64,000 nt of DNA from Shimia sp051201625 (GCF_051201625.1 NZ_CP179203.1:620001-684000), one strand, 5' to 3'. Positions 35,435 to 45,062 are shown, counted from the stretch's first letter. The notes: generated by a model not told the origin, from the letters alone. A program made the numbers and translations.

Positions 35435-36411
35435 TGCGGATTGATGGACTGCAATATGCCAACTGGTCGGAGAAAATTTTTCGCCAGCTCCGGGCTGGAG
35501 GAATAGATGCGGTGCATGTGACGATCTCTTATCATGAAAACTTTCGGGAAACGGTTTTGAACTTTGAAAAGTGGAACCGCTGGTTCGAGCAATATCCTGA
35601 TCTGATCATGAAAGGCCTTCGGGCATCGGACATAGATAGGGCGCGTGATACCGGACGCACGGCCATTTTTTTTGGTTTTCAAAATCCTAGCCCCATTGAA
35701 GATGATATTGGGCTTGTTGAGATCGCGCATACTCTAGGTGCTCGGTTCATGCAATTGACCTACAATAACCAATCTCTATTAGCGTCGGGTTGCTATGAGG
35801 CAGAGGACACGGGTATCACGAGGATGGGAAAGCAGGTGATAAGAGAGATGAACCGTGTGGGTCTAGTTGTGGACATGAGCCATTCTGCTGACCGTTCGAC
35901 AATTCAAGCTGCGGATATTTCAGATAGGCCAATTACAATCACGCATGCCAATCCTTACGGTTGGGCGCCTGCACTGCGTAATAAGCGAGACGAGGTTATC
36001 CGAGCTGTGACGGACAAAGGTGGCATGCTGGGTTTTTCGATTTATCCGCATCACCTCAAGGATAAGTCAGAGTGCACTCTACAAAGTTTTTGTGAGATGA
36101 TTGCACGATGTGCCGATGCATATGGTGCGGAAAATCTTGGGATTGGTTCCGACCTTTGTCAGGATCATCCTGATAGCGTTGTGGAATGGATGCGTGTAGG
36201 CCGTTGGTCCAAGGAAGTGGATTTTGGCGAAGGCTCTGCCAGCGCACCCGGATTTCCGAAGATGCCGAATTGGTTTAAGGACAATTGCGACTTTGGCAAT
36301 ATCGAAGTAGGCCTAGGAGAGATCGGGATGTCCAATACTGAAATTTCAGGCATCATGGGTGGAAACTGGTATCGGTTTTTTTCGGAAAACTTTGCGCCGA
36401 GGGTAAGATGA
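35434..36411 (+). CDS. M19 (renal dipeptidase)-like amidohydrolase, atypical
   Basis: A 325-residue protein with the TIM-barrel body of the M19 membrane dipeptidases. Family features kept are VVDMSHSAD with His150, ITHAN with His171 and LGIGSDLCQD with Asp240. Two metal-site features look altered. The N-terminal HxD of M19 enzymes is replaced by DGLQYANW (residues 4-11), and the segment where the bridging glutamate is expected reads FFGFQN (79-84). The protein may bind one metal or none and act on something other than dipeptides. No signal peptide is present. It is coupled to the ALDH gene by a TAATG overlap and to the next gene by ATGA. Confidence 0.85.
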   Translation: MRIDGLQYANWSEKIFRQLRAGGIDAVHVTISYHENFRETVLNFEKWNRWFEQYPDLIMKGLRASDIDRARDTGRTAIFFGFQNPSPIEDDIGLVEIAHTLGARFMQLTYNNQSLLASGCYEAEDTGITRMGKQVIREMNRVGLVVDMSHSADRSTIQAADISDRPITITHANPYGWAPALRNKRDEVIRAVTDKGGMLGFSIYPHHLKDKSECTLQSFCEMIARCADAYGAENLGIGSDLCQDHPDSVVEWMRVGRWSKEVDFGEGSASAPGFPKMPNWFKDNCDFGNIEVGLGEIGMSNTEISGIMGGNWYRFFSENFAPRVR

Positions 36412-38093
36412 AGCAATTTACCAACGAGGTAGCTCGCAGAGAGCCAGCATTTGTTATGCGATTGAAGCGCCTAGGTTCTTTGCATCAGTGCCGGCTAAGT
36501 TTCATGCGGATTTTGACCCGCCGTATGGCATGTGACGGGTGGACGTTTTCCCGCTCAGCTTTTGAAATTGATGCGCGTGGGGTCGGGCACGCAGTTTATG
36601 CTGCCAAAGGGCCAAACCGCACATATTCCTTGGTAGCTTTCGCTCATGATTTACCGTCAGAGATGCGATCGGATCGGGTGATTGCAGAAGCTTGGGACGC
36701 GACGTTTACCCTTTTTGATGGCGTGCCTACTGCGGACGATATAGAGCGTCTGTCCCGCAATATTCCCCTGCAGGAGGCAGGACGCATTAGTGAACAAGAG
36801 CTCTCACTTTCGCGAGCCAATCGCTCTGTGCGGCTTTGGGGACACGTCATCGATCAATTGGCAAAGGGCCAGCAGCCAGATTTAGAAAAGATCAATAGCG
36901 TTGGATATTTAATGCGGACAACGGCTGTCTATGGGTCTGGGAAATTTGGAGCCGCAGATCGTGATAAGATCGCCACGCGTGATGAAATGCAGGCGCCATT
37001 TCAAGCTGAAATGCTTTCAGTTTACCTAACACGTACTTTTGTACGCGATCTGGTGCAGCATTTGGCTAATCTCAGAGGGGGCGATGCTGCAGTAACTTTG
37101 GACCCAGCGATTGCGCGTCAATTAGGGATCGGTAATTCGACAGGGCTTGGTATGGCCCCATTCATCATCAATCATCCGGTGCTGTTCAATAACTGGATCA
37201 TGGCGCGTGAAGAGGCCATCTCCCGTGTCAGAGCTTTGAAATATGCAAGTTCAAGCGAGAGGCAGCTCTTCTGGAACTTATTGGCCAGATCCAAGTTGTC
37301 GGTGGAGGCCTGGCGTTCGAAACATCCTAGACAGATTGAAAAGTTGCGCCAGTTGAAGGTTGATATGACCGCACTTGCTGAGTGGTATCAGGGAGATGCG
37401 CCAGACCAAGAATACCCTTGGGACCGATTGGTGCGCTGGTCTGGTAATACTTTGAGCGAGGAGGGGCAAGAACTGGTTGGCTCACTTATTCTGGAACCCT
37501 ACGGTCATTTAGTAGATGGGCTTGAAAGCTGCATGGCTGACGGCAATTCGGAAGCGTTTACGATAGATGGTGTCATGACCACAGGTGATGTACGTTCTTT
37601 GATCCGGGAAAGTTTTGGCTGGGCCTTGGACATGAATTGGAATGATCCTGAGAATTGTGCCCGAGCCTGGTACGTATCTGAAGAAAAGTTGGAGCCACGG
37701 ATGGGCGAACGGTTTGAGGAACCGATCGCCGATTACGAACAACCTTTGGCCCCCGCACGGGACGCAGCGCTGGCATTTCGAGCCCTAGAGATTTTTGAAC
37801 CACATCAACCAATTGCAGAATTTCTGGCTTCGCACCCAGAGCACCGACACACGATCCGGCGTGCGCAGATGAGCCAATACGCGCCTTATGGAGAAATCCG
37901 CGACAACACAATCAGTGCCACTGTGTTACCGATCGACATGCTACGCGCCAAGCTTTCCTTTTTTGGTGCTACACATTTTGATCCTAGGTCTGATCGTTGG
38001 TTGCGCATTTGTATGTTTTCTGGTGCCCCCTATCCAGAGGATTTGACAGAGAAAAATGCAGATTTTTGGGTTTTTCCTGAGGTTAAAAATTGA
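36408..38093 (+). CDS. Conserved protein of unknown function (561 aa)
   Basis: A large cytoplasmic protein without signal peptide or membrane helix and without any motif I recognise. It is rich in Trp, Arg and Met. Segments that look conserved are NSTGLGMAPFIINHPVLFNNWI (about 244-265) and SFGWALDMNWNDPENCARAWYVSEEKLEPRMGER (about 403-436), which suggests an enzyme fold rather than a structural protein. Both ends overlap neighbours by four bases, so it is translationally coupled to the M19-like gene and the DUF3726 gene. The function should be sought in the same pathway as the ALDH. Confidence 0.85.
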   Translation: MKQFTNEVARREPAFVMRLKRLGSLHQCRLSFMRILTRRMACDGWTFSRSAFEIDARGVGHAVYAAKGPNRTYSLVAFAHDLPSEMRSDRVIAEAWDATFTLFDGVPTADDIERLSRNIPLQEAGRISEQELSLSRANRSVRLWGHVIDQLAKGQQPDLEKINSVGYLMRTTAVYGSGKFGAADRDKIATRDEMQAPFQAEMLSVYLTRTFVRDLVQHLANLRGGDAAVTLDPAIARQLGIGNSTGLGMAPFIINHPVLFNNWIMAREEAISRVRALKYASSSERQLFWNLLARSKLSVEAWRSKHPRQIEKLRQLKVDMTALAEWYQGDAPDQEYPWDRLVRWSGNTLSEEGQELVGSLILEPYGHLVDGLESCMADGNSEAFTIDGVMTTGDVRSLIRESFGWALDMNWNDPENCARAWYVSEEKLEPRMGERFEEPIADYEQPLAPARDAALAFRALEIFEPHQPIAEFLASHPEHRHTIRRAQMSQYAPYGEIRDNTISATVLPIDMLRAKLSFFGATHFDPRSDRWLRICMFSGAPYPEDLTEKNADFWVFPEVKN

Positions 38094-38719
38094 ATTTTTC
38101 GCTTAACGAAGTTGAAGCAACTGCGAAACGTGCGGCACGTGGAGCAGGTTACAGTTGGGGAATTGCAGAAGAGGCAGCTAAGGCAACACGATGGCTGTGC
38201 CATCTTGGGCTTGATGGAAGCCAAGCGCTTGCTAAGCTTTTGACGCGTGACTTCGCTTCAAATTTGAAAATCCACGCGCCGCTTGCTGTTGGAGGTAAAT
38301 GGTGCGCTGAGCATGATCTGTGCCCTTTATTGACTGGCGCACACTTGTCTGACTTTGCGAGCAAATTGAGTGGCAATACAGTTGAGTTGCAGAATGTGGC
38401 ATGCCCGACTTTGTTACTCCCGTTTGCTGCCAGTGCAGCCCGGACGCTCAATCTTTGCCTGACGATTGAATGTGATGGAATTGAAACGGTTACAAACGGG
38501 GCAGACGTACAAGTAAGTCGGGATATTCCTGCCCGCGCTACAAAAATGTTAGTTTATGAAGTAGGTAGATTGACCTTGCCACGTGCACGTCACTCGCGCT
38601 TTTTTCCAAATTTGGAAGATTGGGAAATACTTAATCAGTTTGCTCACCGTACTTTTGCCCCGGCGACAGACGAGTCACGCCTTTTGGGCGCGGGTTCCGG
38701 TTTATCGGATAATGACTGA
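38090..38719 (+). CDS. DUF3726 family protein
   Basis: A 209-residue protein of the DUF3726 family, known from marine and soil Proteobacteria without assigned function. The N-terminus NFSLNEVEATAKRAARGAGYSWGIAEEAAKATRWL is the family hallmark (read as LNEVEATAKRAARGAG and SWGIAEEAAKATRWL). It starts at TTG within the stop of the preceding gene, so it belongs to the operon. No signal peptide. It is the last gene; no clear terminator follows. Confidence 0.85.
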   Translation: MNFSLNEVEATAKRAARGAGYSWGIAEEAAKATRWLCHLGLDGSQALAKLLTRDFASNLKIHAPLAVGGKWCAEHDLCPLLTGAHLSDFASKLSGNTVELQNVACPTLLLPFAASAARTLNLCLTIECDGIETVTNGADVQVSRDIPARATKMLVYEVGRLTLPRARHSRFFPNLEDWEILNQFAHRTFAPATDESRLLGAGSGLSDND

Positions 38720-39489
38720 TTAGATAGCGACGCAAAACTACCTAAATCCAATTTAAAAAAACGACAATCAGCCCAAATTTGATGTAATTAGAGCTAGTTG
38801 ACGCGTCTAGCCACAGTCGGCGCTCGTACCGTTTGCCTATTTTGCCTGATTAGATCGTCAATGGATGGGAAATGGAACGCAACATCAAGACAAATGGAAT
38901 TACTCAAGGTGATTTCATAGGCACAGTTTCAGGCAAATTGTGACTACTAGGGAGTGGAAATAGGAAAGAAACTTATACCACGAAAGAGCCACCGTGAGAA
39001 GGCTCTCACGGACATCTAGCGTTTGAAGAGCAAGCATTATTTAGTCAAAGAGAAAGACAAATCTACATTGTGAATGCAGCGATCTGGAGCAATCCCCAGT
39101 AGAACAGGCTCTGGAACTGTCAATTTAGGCTTCATGCTGCGATCAGGAGACTTTTTTGCATAAACTGCGTCTAGGTCTAATGACAATGGCTCAAGTTAAA
39201 CCTCTGAAGATCCCGCTTAATAGTTGGAAGACTGGGAGATTGGTCACTTGTTTGACGCGCTATATCGGCGGTAGAACAATGCCAAGATCGAACGATCTAA
39301 CTGAGCAAAATGAAGCAACATTTTTGTGACACTTCTCCGAAAAGATTAAACCCTTTTTATTGGGGCTATAAACATCCTGCTCAAGGAGATTGCCTCTGAA
39401 GTTTGCCAAGAAGTGCATGTGAAGGCACATTTTTCAAAGCCAATTGCCGCACTCACACAGCCGATAACGGATGCCGAAAAGAGGATTTT
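38720..39489. other. 770-base intergenic region
   Basis: No gene is supported on either strand. The only notable structure is a perfect 8-base-pair hairpin at 38992-39011 (arms CCGTGAGA and TCTCACGG, loop AGGC) with no T run. Short protein-like frames near 39180-39330 are not convincing. Confidence 0.4.
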
Positions 39490-42084
39490 TTAGTGTTGGG
39501 TATCTGGTTGAACTTCTGCAATATCCTGAAGCAATGTGGTTGCTTGAGAAATACTGTCCGCGACGCAATGGTTCAGCGATGCCCATTCTTCGGCGTTTAC
39601 GCTGTAATCCTCGCAGAAACGCATTTCTAGTTCATTAAACTTAATGTGCAACGCTTGAAGTCCAAATAGCCCAACGACTCCAGCAAGGCTGTGGGCTGTG
39701 TCACGCAAGGTGGACTTATCGGTTTTGCCCTTTTTAAGGTCATCAAGAAATGCGTGCAGGTCTACGCTAAGCTGAACCACTCTGCCGTGTATCACCTCAG
39801 CGCTGGTAACATCCAGCAAATCCAGGAAAACTGCTTTTTCCAGAAAATCGCCGACCCTTAAGTTAGCATTACCGACGAAACCAGTATGAGTTCCGGTCAG
39901 TATGTTCAGCAGGTCATCACGCGCGACTGGTTTGTGTAAAATAACATCCATTCCTGCCTCTTCACACAGCTTTTTAGTTTCAGAGTTTGTGTAAGCGGTC
40001 AAAGCCGCAATACGGGCGCGTTTCCCATCCATTTCTTGGGATCGGATCAGGTTAGTCGCCTCTATCCCGTCCATTACAGGCATGCTCACGTCCATCAAAA
40101 TCAAATCATAATCGTAATCTTGCGCCATGCGCGTTGCGACATAACCGTTTTCTGCCTCCTCCGCCTGAATTGAATAATACCCTAACAGATCATGAAGAAC
40201 ACTTCTGTTAATTGGATTGTCTTCGACAATTAATACTTTGTTATTAGAGAGATCAGGTCTAACCAACTCGGCAACGCTTTGTCGCTTTGCTTCTGAGTCT
40301 AAGCCTTGGACAACGGTCCGCGCAGGAACTTCGAGTGTAAAAGTAGATCCCTCACCCCACTTGCTTTGCACCGACAACGTTCCACCTAATTGCTCCGAAA
40401 TACGTCTTGAAATGCTCAACCCTAGACCTGTGCCATCCTGTGTTCGCGCAAGCGATGTGTCTAATGTAACAAAATCATCAAATACATCTTCCAGACGATC
40501 TTCCGGAATTCCTATTCCGACGTCAGATATTTCAAAAACCGCAGTGACTTGATCGTCTGCAATAGACTTTACCGAAACAGCAATAGAAATTTGCCCTTCG
40601 TTGGTGAATTTATTGGCATTACCAACTAAGTTAAGTAAAATTTGGTTGATCCTGCTACGATCTGCTAGAAGAGTAAGAGACTCGGCACAGTTGAGTTTAT
40701 AGCGGATTTGGTTACCCCGCATCGCCGTGGGCGCCTTATTACTCCTCGTAATTTCTTTGATCAGTTCTGCAGGCGCAAAAACTTCTTCCCGCAGTTCAAA
40801 GAAGTTGGCCTCAATCTTGGAAATATCTAAAACATCGCTGACATGGCTAAAAATTTGCCGACTTGTGCGCTGTGCGATTTCAAGGTTGCGGGATTGTTTT
40901 TCAGTCGTGGGGTCATCGGACATCAGTTCAAGAGATGCCATCAGACCGTTTAATGGGTTACGCATCTCATGGCTCATAACTGCAACAAAATCCCCCTTGG
41001 CCTTTTCTGCGGCCAAGGCATCATCACGAGCCTTGATCAGACTTTTTTCTGTTTCGACGCGCTGTGAAATATCACGTATGAAAGAAATGAAAATAACGCC
41101 GCTTTTGGCACTCGCGGAAGCGATCGAAAGTTCTGCTGGGAAGATTGTTCCATCTTTCCGCATTGCCTCGAGTTGAGCCAAGCCCCCATCCACGATGCGT
41201 TTCTGGCCAGTTTTCAGAAATCGCTTCATGCCAATACGATGCATTTCTCTGTATTTTTCTGGCATCATGAGGTTTGCCATATCCTTACCAAGCACTTCTT
41301 TCCGCGAATAACCTAATATATTTTCCGCAGCACCATTGTAATCGATGACCCGGCTCTGTGAGTCGATGACAAGAACAGCATCCAAACTGGCACTGATAGT
41401 TGACTGCAAAACTTTCGAGGATTGATCTGCAGCTTGGGCGCGCTCGTTAGCGCGTTGGTACGTTTTGAGAAGTAGAAAAAAAGCGATCAGGAATGCAATA
41501 ATTAGAACTGCTGAAAGGCTCGTAACAACTGTCAGCAGCGAGGCAAATTTTTCTCGACGCTGATCGCTTGCTACCGCAAAAGCGTCAAGCGCCTGCTGTG
41601 AAACCTCGTGAATTGACTGAGCAATCACGGCAATTTCTTGCTCCATGGCGCTGAGCTGGGCGCGTAAATCTTCGTCTGGACCATCTATTAGGGGTACATA
41701 TTGATCGACCCATTTGGTAATTTCTTTAATCTTTTGGTTGTATTGGTCATTGTTAGCCAAAATGGTTCGACCACTGGCAATCAACAGATAATCAATCCGC
41801 GAATATGCGAAATTAAATAACTGCCTAACGTGTTCGAGTGAAGCAGTGCGATGCAGTCCTACTTTGTGAATTTCACTTTCAAGGCGTAAAAAATTTACTT
41901 CCAGTTGGGTGAAATTCCACTGCACATTGTCGGTTTTGGCTGTCCTGATCTCCGCGTATTGCTGCTTAATTTGTGCGCCAAGAACGACGACCACAACAAG
42001 GTTAACAAGAACAATGACTGCAAACAAAGCAGTATGGAAGTTTACACGCCCAAACATAAACCTAGTTTGACCATTCTTGAGCAT
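39490..42084 (-). CDS. Hybrid sensor histidine kinase with PAS, REC and HPt domains
   Basis: A four-step phosphorelay kinase of 864 residues from the ATG at 42084. A longer frame reaches 42237 but would overlap the upstream gene by 140 bases, and its extra residues are not family-like. Layout: helix 1 (about 19-37), an all-helical periplasmic sensor of about 145 residues, helix 2 (about 185-207), PAS (226-344), HisKA with His372 in MSHEMRNPLNG, HATPase (G boxes SDVGIGIP and DGTGLGLSI), receiver with Asp665 in LILMDVSMP, and C-terminal HPt with His798 in TAHSLAGVVG. The upstream gene on the same strand encodes a small exported SUOX-fold protein ten bases away. Confidence 0.92.
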   Translation of the reverse strand: MLKNGQTRFMFGRVNFHTALFAVIVLVNLVVVVVLGAQIKQQYAEIRTAKTDNVQWNFTQLEVNFLRLESEIHKVGLHRTASLEHVRQLFNFAYSRIDYLLIASGRTILANNDQYNQKIKEITKWVDQYVPLIDGPDEDLRAQLSAMEQEIAVIAQSIHEVSQQALDAFAVASDQRREKFASLLTVVTSLSAVLIIAFLIAFFLLLKTYQRANERAQAADQSSKVLQSTISASLDAVLVIDSQSRVIDYNGAAENILGYSRKEVLGKDMANLMMPEKYREMHRIGMKRFLKTGQKRIVDGGLAQLEAMRKDGTIFPAELSIASASAKSGVIFISFIRDISQRVETEKSLIKARDDALAAEKAKGDFVAVMSHEMRNPLNGLMASLELMSDDPTTEKQSRNLEIAQRTSRQIFSHVSDVLDISKIEANFFELREEVFAPAELIKEITRSNKAPTAMRGNQIRYKLNCAESLTLLADRSRINQILLNLVGNANKFTNEGQISIAVSVKSIADDQVTAVFEISDVGIGIPEDRLEDVFDDFVTLDTSLARTQDGTGLGLSISRRISEQLGGTLSVQSKWGEGSTFTLEVPARTVVQGLDSEAKRQSVAELVRPDLSNNKVLIVEDNPINRSVLHDLLGYYSIQAEEAENGYVATRMAQDYDYDLILMDVSMPVMDGIEATNLIRSQEMDGKRARIAALTAYTNSETKKLCEEAGMDVILHKPVARDDLLNILTGTHTGFVGNANLRVGDFLEKAVFLDLLDVTSAEVIHGRVVQLSVDLHAFLDDLKKGKTDKSTLRDTAHSLAGVVGLFGLQALHIKFNELEMRFCEDYSVNAEEWASLNHCVADSISQATTLLQDIAEVQPDTQH

Positions 42085-42094
42085 CTTGGAAGAG

Positions 42095-42604
42095 CTACTT
42101 GATGAATAGGCGGTCCAATTGCCAAATACTTCGCGAATAAATGACTGCGGTCTGAAAACTATCTTCACTGTCATAGGGATAAACCACCCAAAGTGGACCT
42201 TTCTTACGAACCGATAATTCGTTTCCATCAATTTCATAGGCGATTATCGGTGCAGCCTCGGTCAAAGATGAGATCGGGATTTGCACTTCGTGGCCGTCCA
42301 TTGCTTTCGCAATAACCGTAGTACCTTCGTCAGTACCAATGGCTTGCAAAACATCAATCAAGGGTACGCCCGAAAAGACTTTCACACCTTCTGTCCACAT
42401 TGTTGACGTCTCGAATTCCACCCGACGCATTCTTTTAAGCATTGGACGGTCAAATTCTGCTACCCTTTTGGGATTTTTTACGGCAATTTTACCTGAGACC
42501 GTAAGTAACACCTCGCTGTTCACTGTCTCCGATCGCTCTGCGTGAGAAACACTTGAGATCATCAAGGCAACAAGCAGTGATAAAAAAAAATTCGCCGAAA
42601 ACAT
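42095..42604 (-). CDS. Exported SUOX-fold (oxidoreductase molybdopterin-binding-like) protein without cysteine
   Basis: A 169-residue protein with a Sec signal peptide (about residues 1-22, cleavage after SHA) and a single domain resembling the molybdopterin-binding domain of the sulfite oxidase/YedY family. Recognisable parts are VLLTVSGKIAV, TSTMWTEGVKVFSGVPLIDVLQAIG and a C-terminal YSRSIWQLDRL. The mature protein has no cysteine at all, so the molybdenum ligand of true enzymes is missing. It is cotranscribed with the hybrid kinase ten bases downstream, which suggests a sensory or accessory role in the periplasm rather than catalysis. Confidence 0.8.
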   Translation of the reverse strand: MFSANFFLSLLVALMISSVSHAERSETVNSEVLLTVSGKIAVKNPKRVAEFDRPMLKRMRRVEFETSTMWTEGVKVFSGVPLIDVLQAIGTDEGTTVIAKAMDGHEVQIPISSLTEAAPIIAYEIDGNELSVRKKGPLWVVYPYDSEDSFQTAVIYSRSIWQLDRLFIK

Positions 42605-42854
42605 AGTGCTTCTCCCTCCTTCTCCACGACAAAATCAAAATAACGCATGCTGGGCTGCTATTCGCGAGGGAAAAAGAATAATTAAGCTATCCACATGTGT
42701 AAGCCATCTGTTCAGTGTTAGTAACTACGTGTAGGCATCGGGATAATTGATCGGTGACTCTTGTGTGCAAACGATTTAAGGTATCACAGGATTCTAACTT
42801 TATTTGCAAGTTATTTGCTTAATTTCGCGTTTTGAATATGAAGAGGAATTTTTT
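42605..42854. promoter_or_regulatory. Divergent control region of the kinase pair and response regulator
   Basis: 250 bases between the minus-strand SUOX-fold/kinase genes and the plus-strand response regulator. Promoters for both units must lie here. I see no clear repeat that would mark the regulator site. Confidence 0.4.
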
Positions 42855-43469
42855 ATGAGGGTATTGGTTGCTGACGACCACGAGATGGTCCTCGACATGA
42901 TGGATATGCTTTTGTCCAGTGCCGACGACATTGAAGTGGACACTGCAACGGATCTTGACGCAGCACTCGACAAGATCAGCTCAGGCTCTGAACCCGACCT
43001 CATCTTGCTGGACTATAACATGCCTGGGATGAATGGCTTGGACGGATTGAAGCGAGCGATGCATGCATGCGAGAGCACTCCTGTCGCGTTAATGTCTGGA
43101 ATTGCTGCCAAATCAATTGCTCAGGATGCGTTGGACGCGGGCGCGAAAGGTTTCATTCCCAAGACGATGCCAGCAAAGTCGCTCATCAATGCTGCCCGTT
43201 TCATGGCCGCAGGTGAGGTTTTCGCTCCGGTAGCATTTATGACCTCGGATGAGGGGCACGGGGACAATCCACTGGCAAAGAATCTGAGTGAGCGTGAATT
43301 GGAAGTCCTCGAGGGCGTATGCCGTGGTCTCGCCAATAAAGAGATTGCTCGTGAGCTTGATTTGCAGGAAGTGACGATCAAACTGCATATGAAAACGCTG
43401 TGCCGTAAACTTGATGCAAGAAACCGCACGCATGCGGCGATGCTTGCGAAGGGCGCGGGTTTGTTTTAA
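42855..43469 (+). CDS. NarL/LuxR-type response regulator
   Basis: A response regulator of 204 residues. The ATG at 42855 is preferred over the longer frame from 42804 because it has AGAGGA upstream and starts the receiver directly (MRVLVADDHE). Phosphoacceptor Asp53 lies in LILLDYNMPGMNG; Asp7/Asp8 and Lys in GFIPKTM complete the acidic pocket. The C-terminal LuxR-type helix-turn-helix is LSERELEVLEGVCRGLANKEIA and the recognition part VTIKLHMKTLCRKL. It is divergent from the hybrid kinase, its likely partner through the HPt domain. Confidence 0.93.
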   Translation: MRVLVADDHEMVLDMMDMLLSSADDIEVDTATDLDAALDKISSGSEPDLILLDYNMPGMNGLDGLKRAMHACESTPVALMSGIAAKSIAQDALDAGAKGFIPKTMPAKSLINAARFMAAGEVFAPVAFMTSDEGHGDNPLAKNLSERELEVLEGVCRGLANKEIARELDLQEVTIKLHMKTLCRKLDARNRTHAAMLAKGAGLF

Positions 43470-43970
43470 TTTTTTGGTCACTCACCGCAGCAGGGTGTCT
43501 CAAACTTTACTGCCGAGCCCCTCGTGAAATTTTTCTTGATCGGTAAGGCGGACGGCGCAGTTACGGATGACAATATCAAAGCCTGCATGCATGAATCTTT
43601 TATTCTAACGAACCATTTTTTCGTGCCCCATTCGTGCCACCATTTGAAAAGGTGAGCTTGGCTTGGGTTCAGGTGCTGTCACGTTAACCCATCGCTCATT
43701 AAATTTGGGACTCATTTTATGTGTGTACCGATGCCTGCTACAAGAAAGGTGGCTCGCTCACGGCATCCGAAAGTAGTTACGTAACTGCTATGACAAATTT
43801 AAATCGTATCATTCTTGCGCTACCAGAAGTGACATCGCCGATGAAACCCAGGATTGACGGATGATTTCCGCCAACACCATCGATAACTTTCCACAAACCG
43901 CGGGCGAATGTTTAAATTACGACGGAACTCGAAGCAGTGGTCAAAATCAGACTAAAGTCCTGAAGCAGAA
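43470..43970. other. 500-base intergenic region before the sox cluster
   Basis: AT-rich DNA between the response regulator and the 3' end of soxT. No supported gene; the longest frame (43861-44295) is a shadow of soxT. No RNA gene or repeat seen. Confidence 0.4.
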
Positions 43971-45026
43971 TTATTTTATTACTCGAAAACCTGCAATAAG
44001 ATGTCGTAAGCCAAGTGCCGCCCCCAACATGATTGCTACAAACGTTACGGGTGCACTAAATGCAAGAACAGAAAATGCTGATAAACCTTGGCCTACGCTA
44101 CAACCTACCGCAAGGATTGCGCCTGGCCCCATGAGAGCAGCACCAAACATCTGGCGTTTTAACTCTCGTGGATCGTCACAGGCTTCCCACCTGAAATGGC
44201 CCTTTCGGATACTTCCAAATAAAGCGCCCAGTACTACTCCAACAACAGAGCCGACGCTAAAAGAAAGAAGGTTTCCAGAAGCAGTCATAGCATAGTAAAT
44301 GGTATCACCAATGGGGGCTGCAAAGGAATGGGTTTCGACCGGTTCATTACCGAAGCCAACGCTCGCAACCCAATATGTGCCGATCCAGCCTGAGACAACG
44401 ACACAGCCAACAACCACGCCCCAACCGATCATTTTGGGTGAATTCAGCATCTTTTTCGATGAAAGAGCCAACGTTAGAATGGCAAAGCCCATACCCAACC
44501 CTGTAAATAGCGGTGGCAAGCCGAATTTTATTTCAAGAAGTTGCGCAAACCCTTGAGGTGTAGTTGCATCAGTTTCGACTGGGAAAAGCCAAATGCGTAA
44601 ATGGGCAAGGGGTCCGGACATCACGAAATAAGCAGAGAGACCGAGAACGATCACAATAACAAATGCGCGAATATCGCCACCACCCAAGCGTGCTAAAGCT
44701 CCGTACCCGCAATTACCGCTCAATGCCATTCCATAGCCGAATATTAGGCCGCCAACGATTGTGGAAACCGGATTCCAGACCCGGTCAAGATAAGCAGTTT
44801 CGTCAGCAGCAATTGCATCACTGGCAATTGCGATATGCGTGCCAATCACGGCCACACCGATAGCAATACCCCACATGCGCATGCGTCGGTCGTCCGAGGA
44901 ATACAAAAGATCTTCAATTGCACCTAAGGTGCAAAAACGGCCTATTCTGGCCGCTAAACCTAAAAGTACACCACCACATAATCCGATGAGCGCAACGGTG
45001 TTAGCCTCACCTAAAAAGTCAAGCAT
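43971..45026 (-). CDS. soxT: YeeE/YedE-family permease, SoxT-like
   Basis: An inner membrane protein (351 residues) of the YeeE/YedE (sulf_transp) family, members of which import thiosulfate or other sulfur species. About nine to ten helices are present. The family cysteine motifs are RIGRFCTLGA (near residue 32), ALSGNCGYGALARLGGG (near 106) and AVGCSVGQGLSAFSVL (near 316). It is the last gene of the minus-strand soxS-soxR-soxT unit, 36 bases after soxR. Placement beside soxR fits the SoxT1 type, which has been linked both to sulfur uptake and to signalling to the repressor. Confidence 0.88.
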   Translation of the reverse strand: MLDFLGEANTVALIGLCGGVLLGLAARIGRFCTLGAIEDLLYSSDDRRMRMWGIAIGVAVIGTHIAIASDAIAADETAYLDRVWNPVSTIVGGLIFGYGMALSGNCGYGALARLGGGDIRAFVIVIVLGLSAYFVMSGPLAHLRIWLFPVETDATTPQGFAQLLEIKFGLPPLFTGLGMGFAILTLALSSKKMLNSPKMIGWGVVVGCVVVSGWIGTYWVASVGFGNEPVETHSFAAPIGDTIYYAMTASGNLLSFSVGSVVGVVLGALFGSIRKGHFRWEACDDPRELKRQMFGAALMGPGAILAVGCSVGQGLSAFSVLAFSAPVTFVAIMLGAALGLRHLIAGFRVIK

Positions 45027-45062
45027 GCGGGCTCCTCCTAAGGACCGGAGGCAGATATTGCG

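Noticed and set aside
42085..42237. 51-residue N-terminal extension of the hybrid kinase
   Set aside because: Would overlap the SUOX-fold gene by 140 bases, and the first membrane helix starts naturally after the ATG at 42084.
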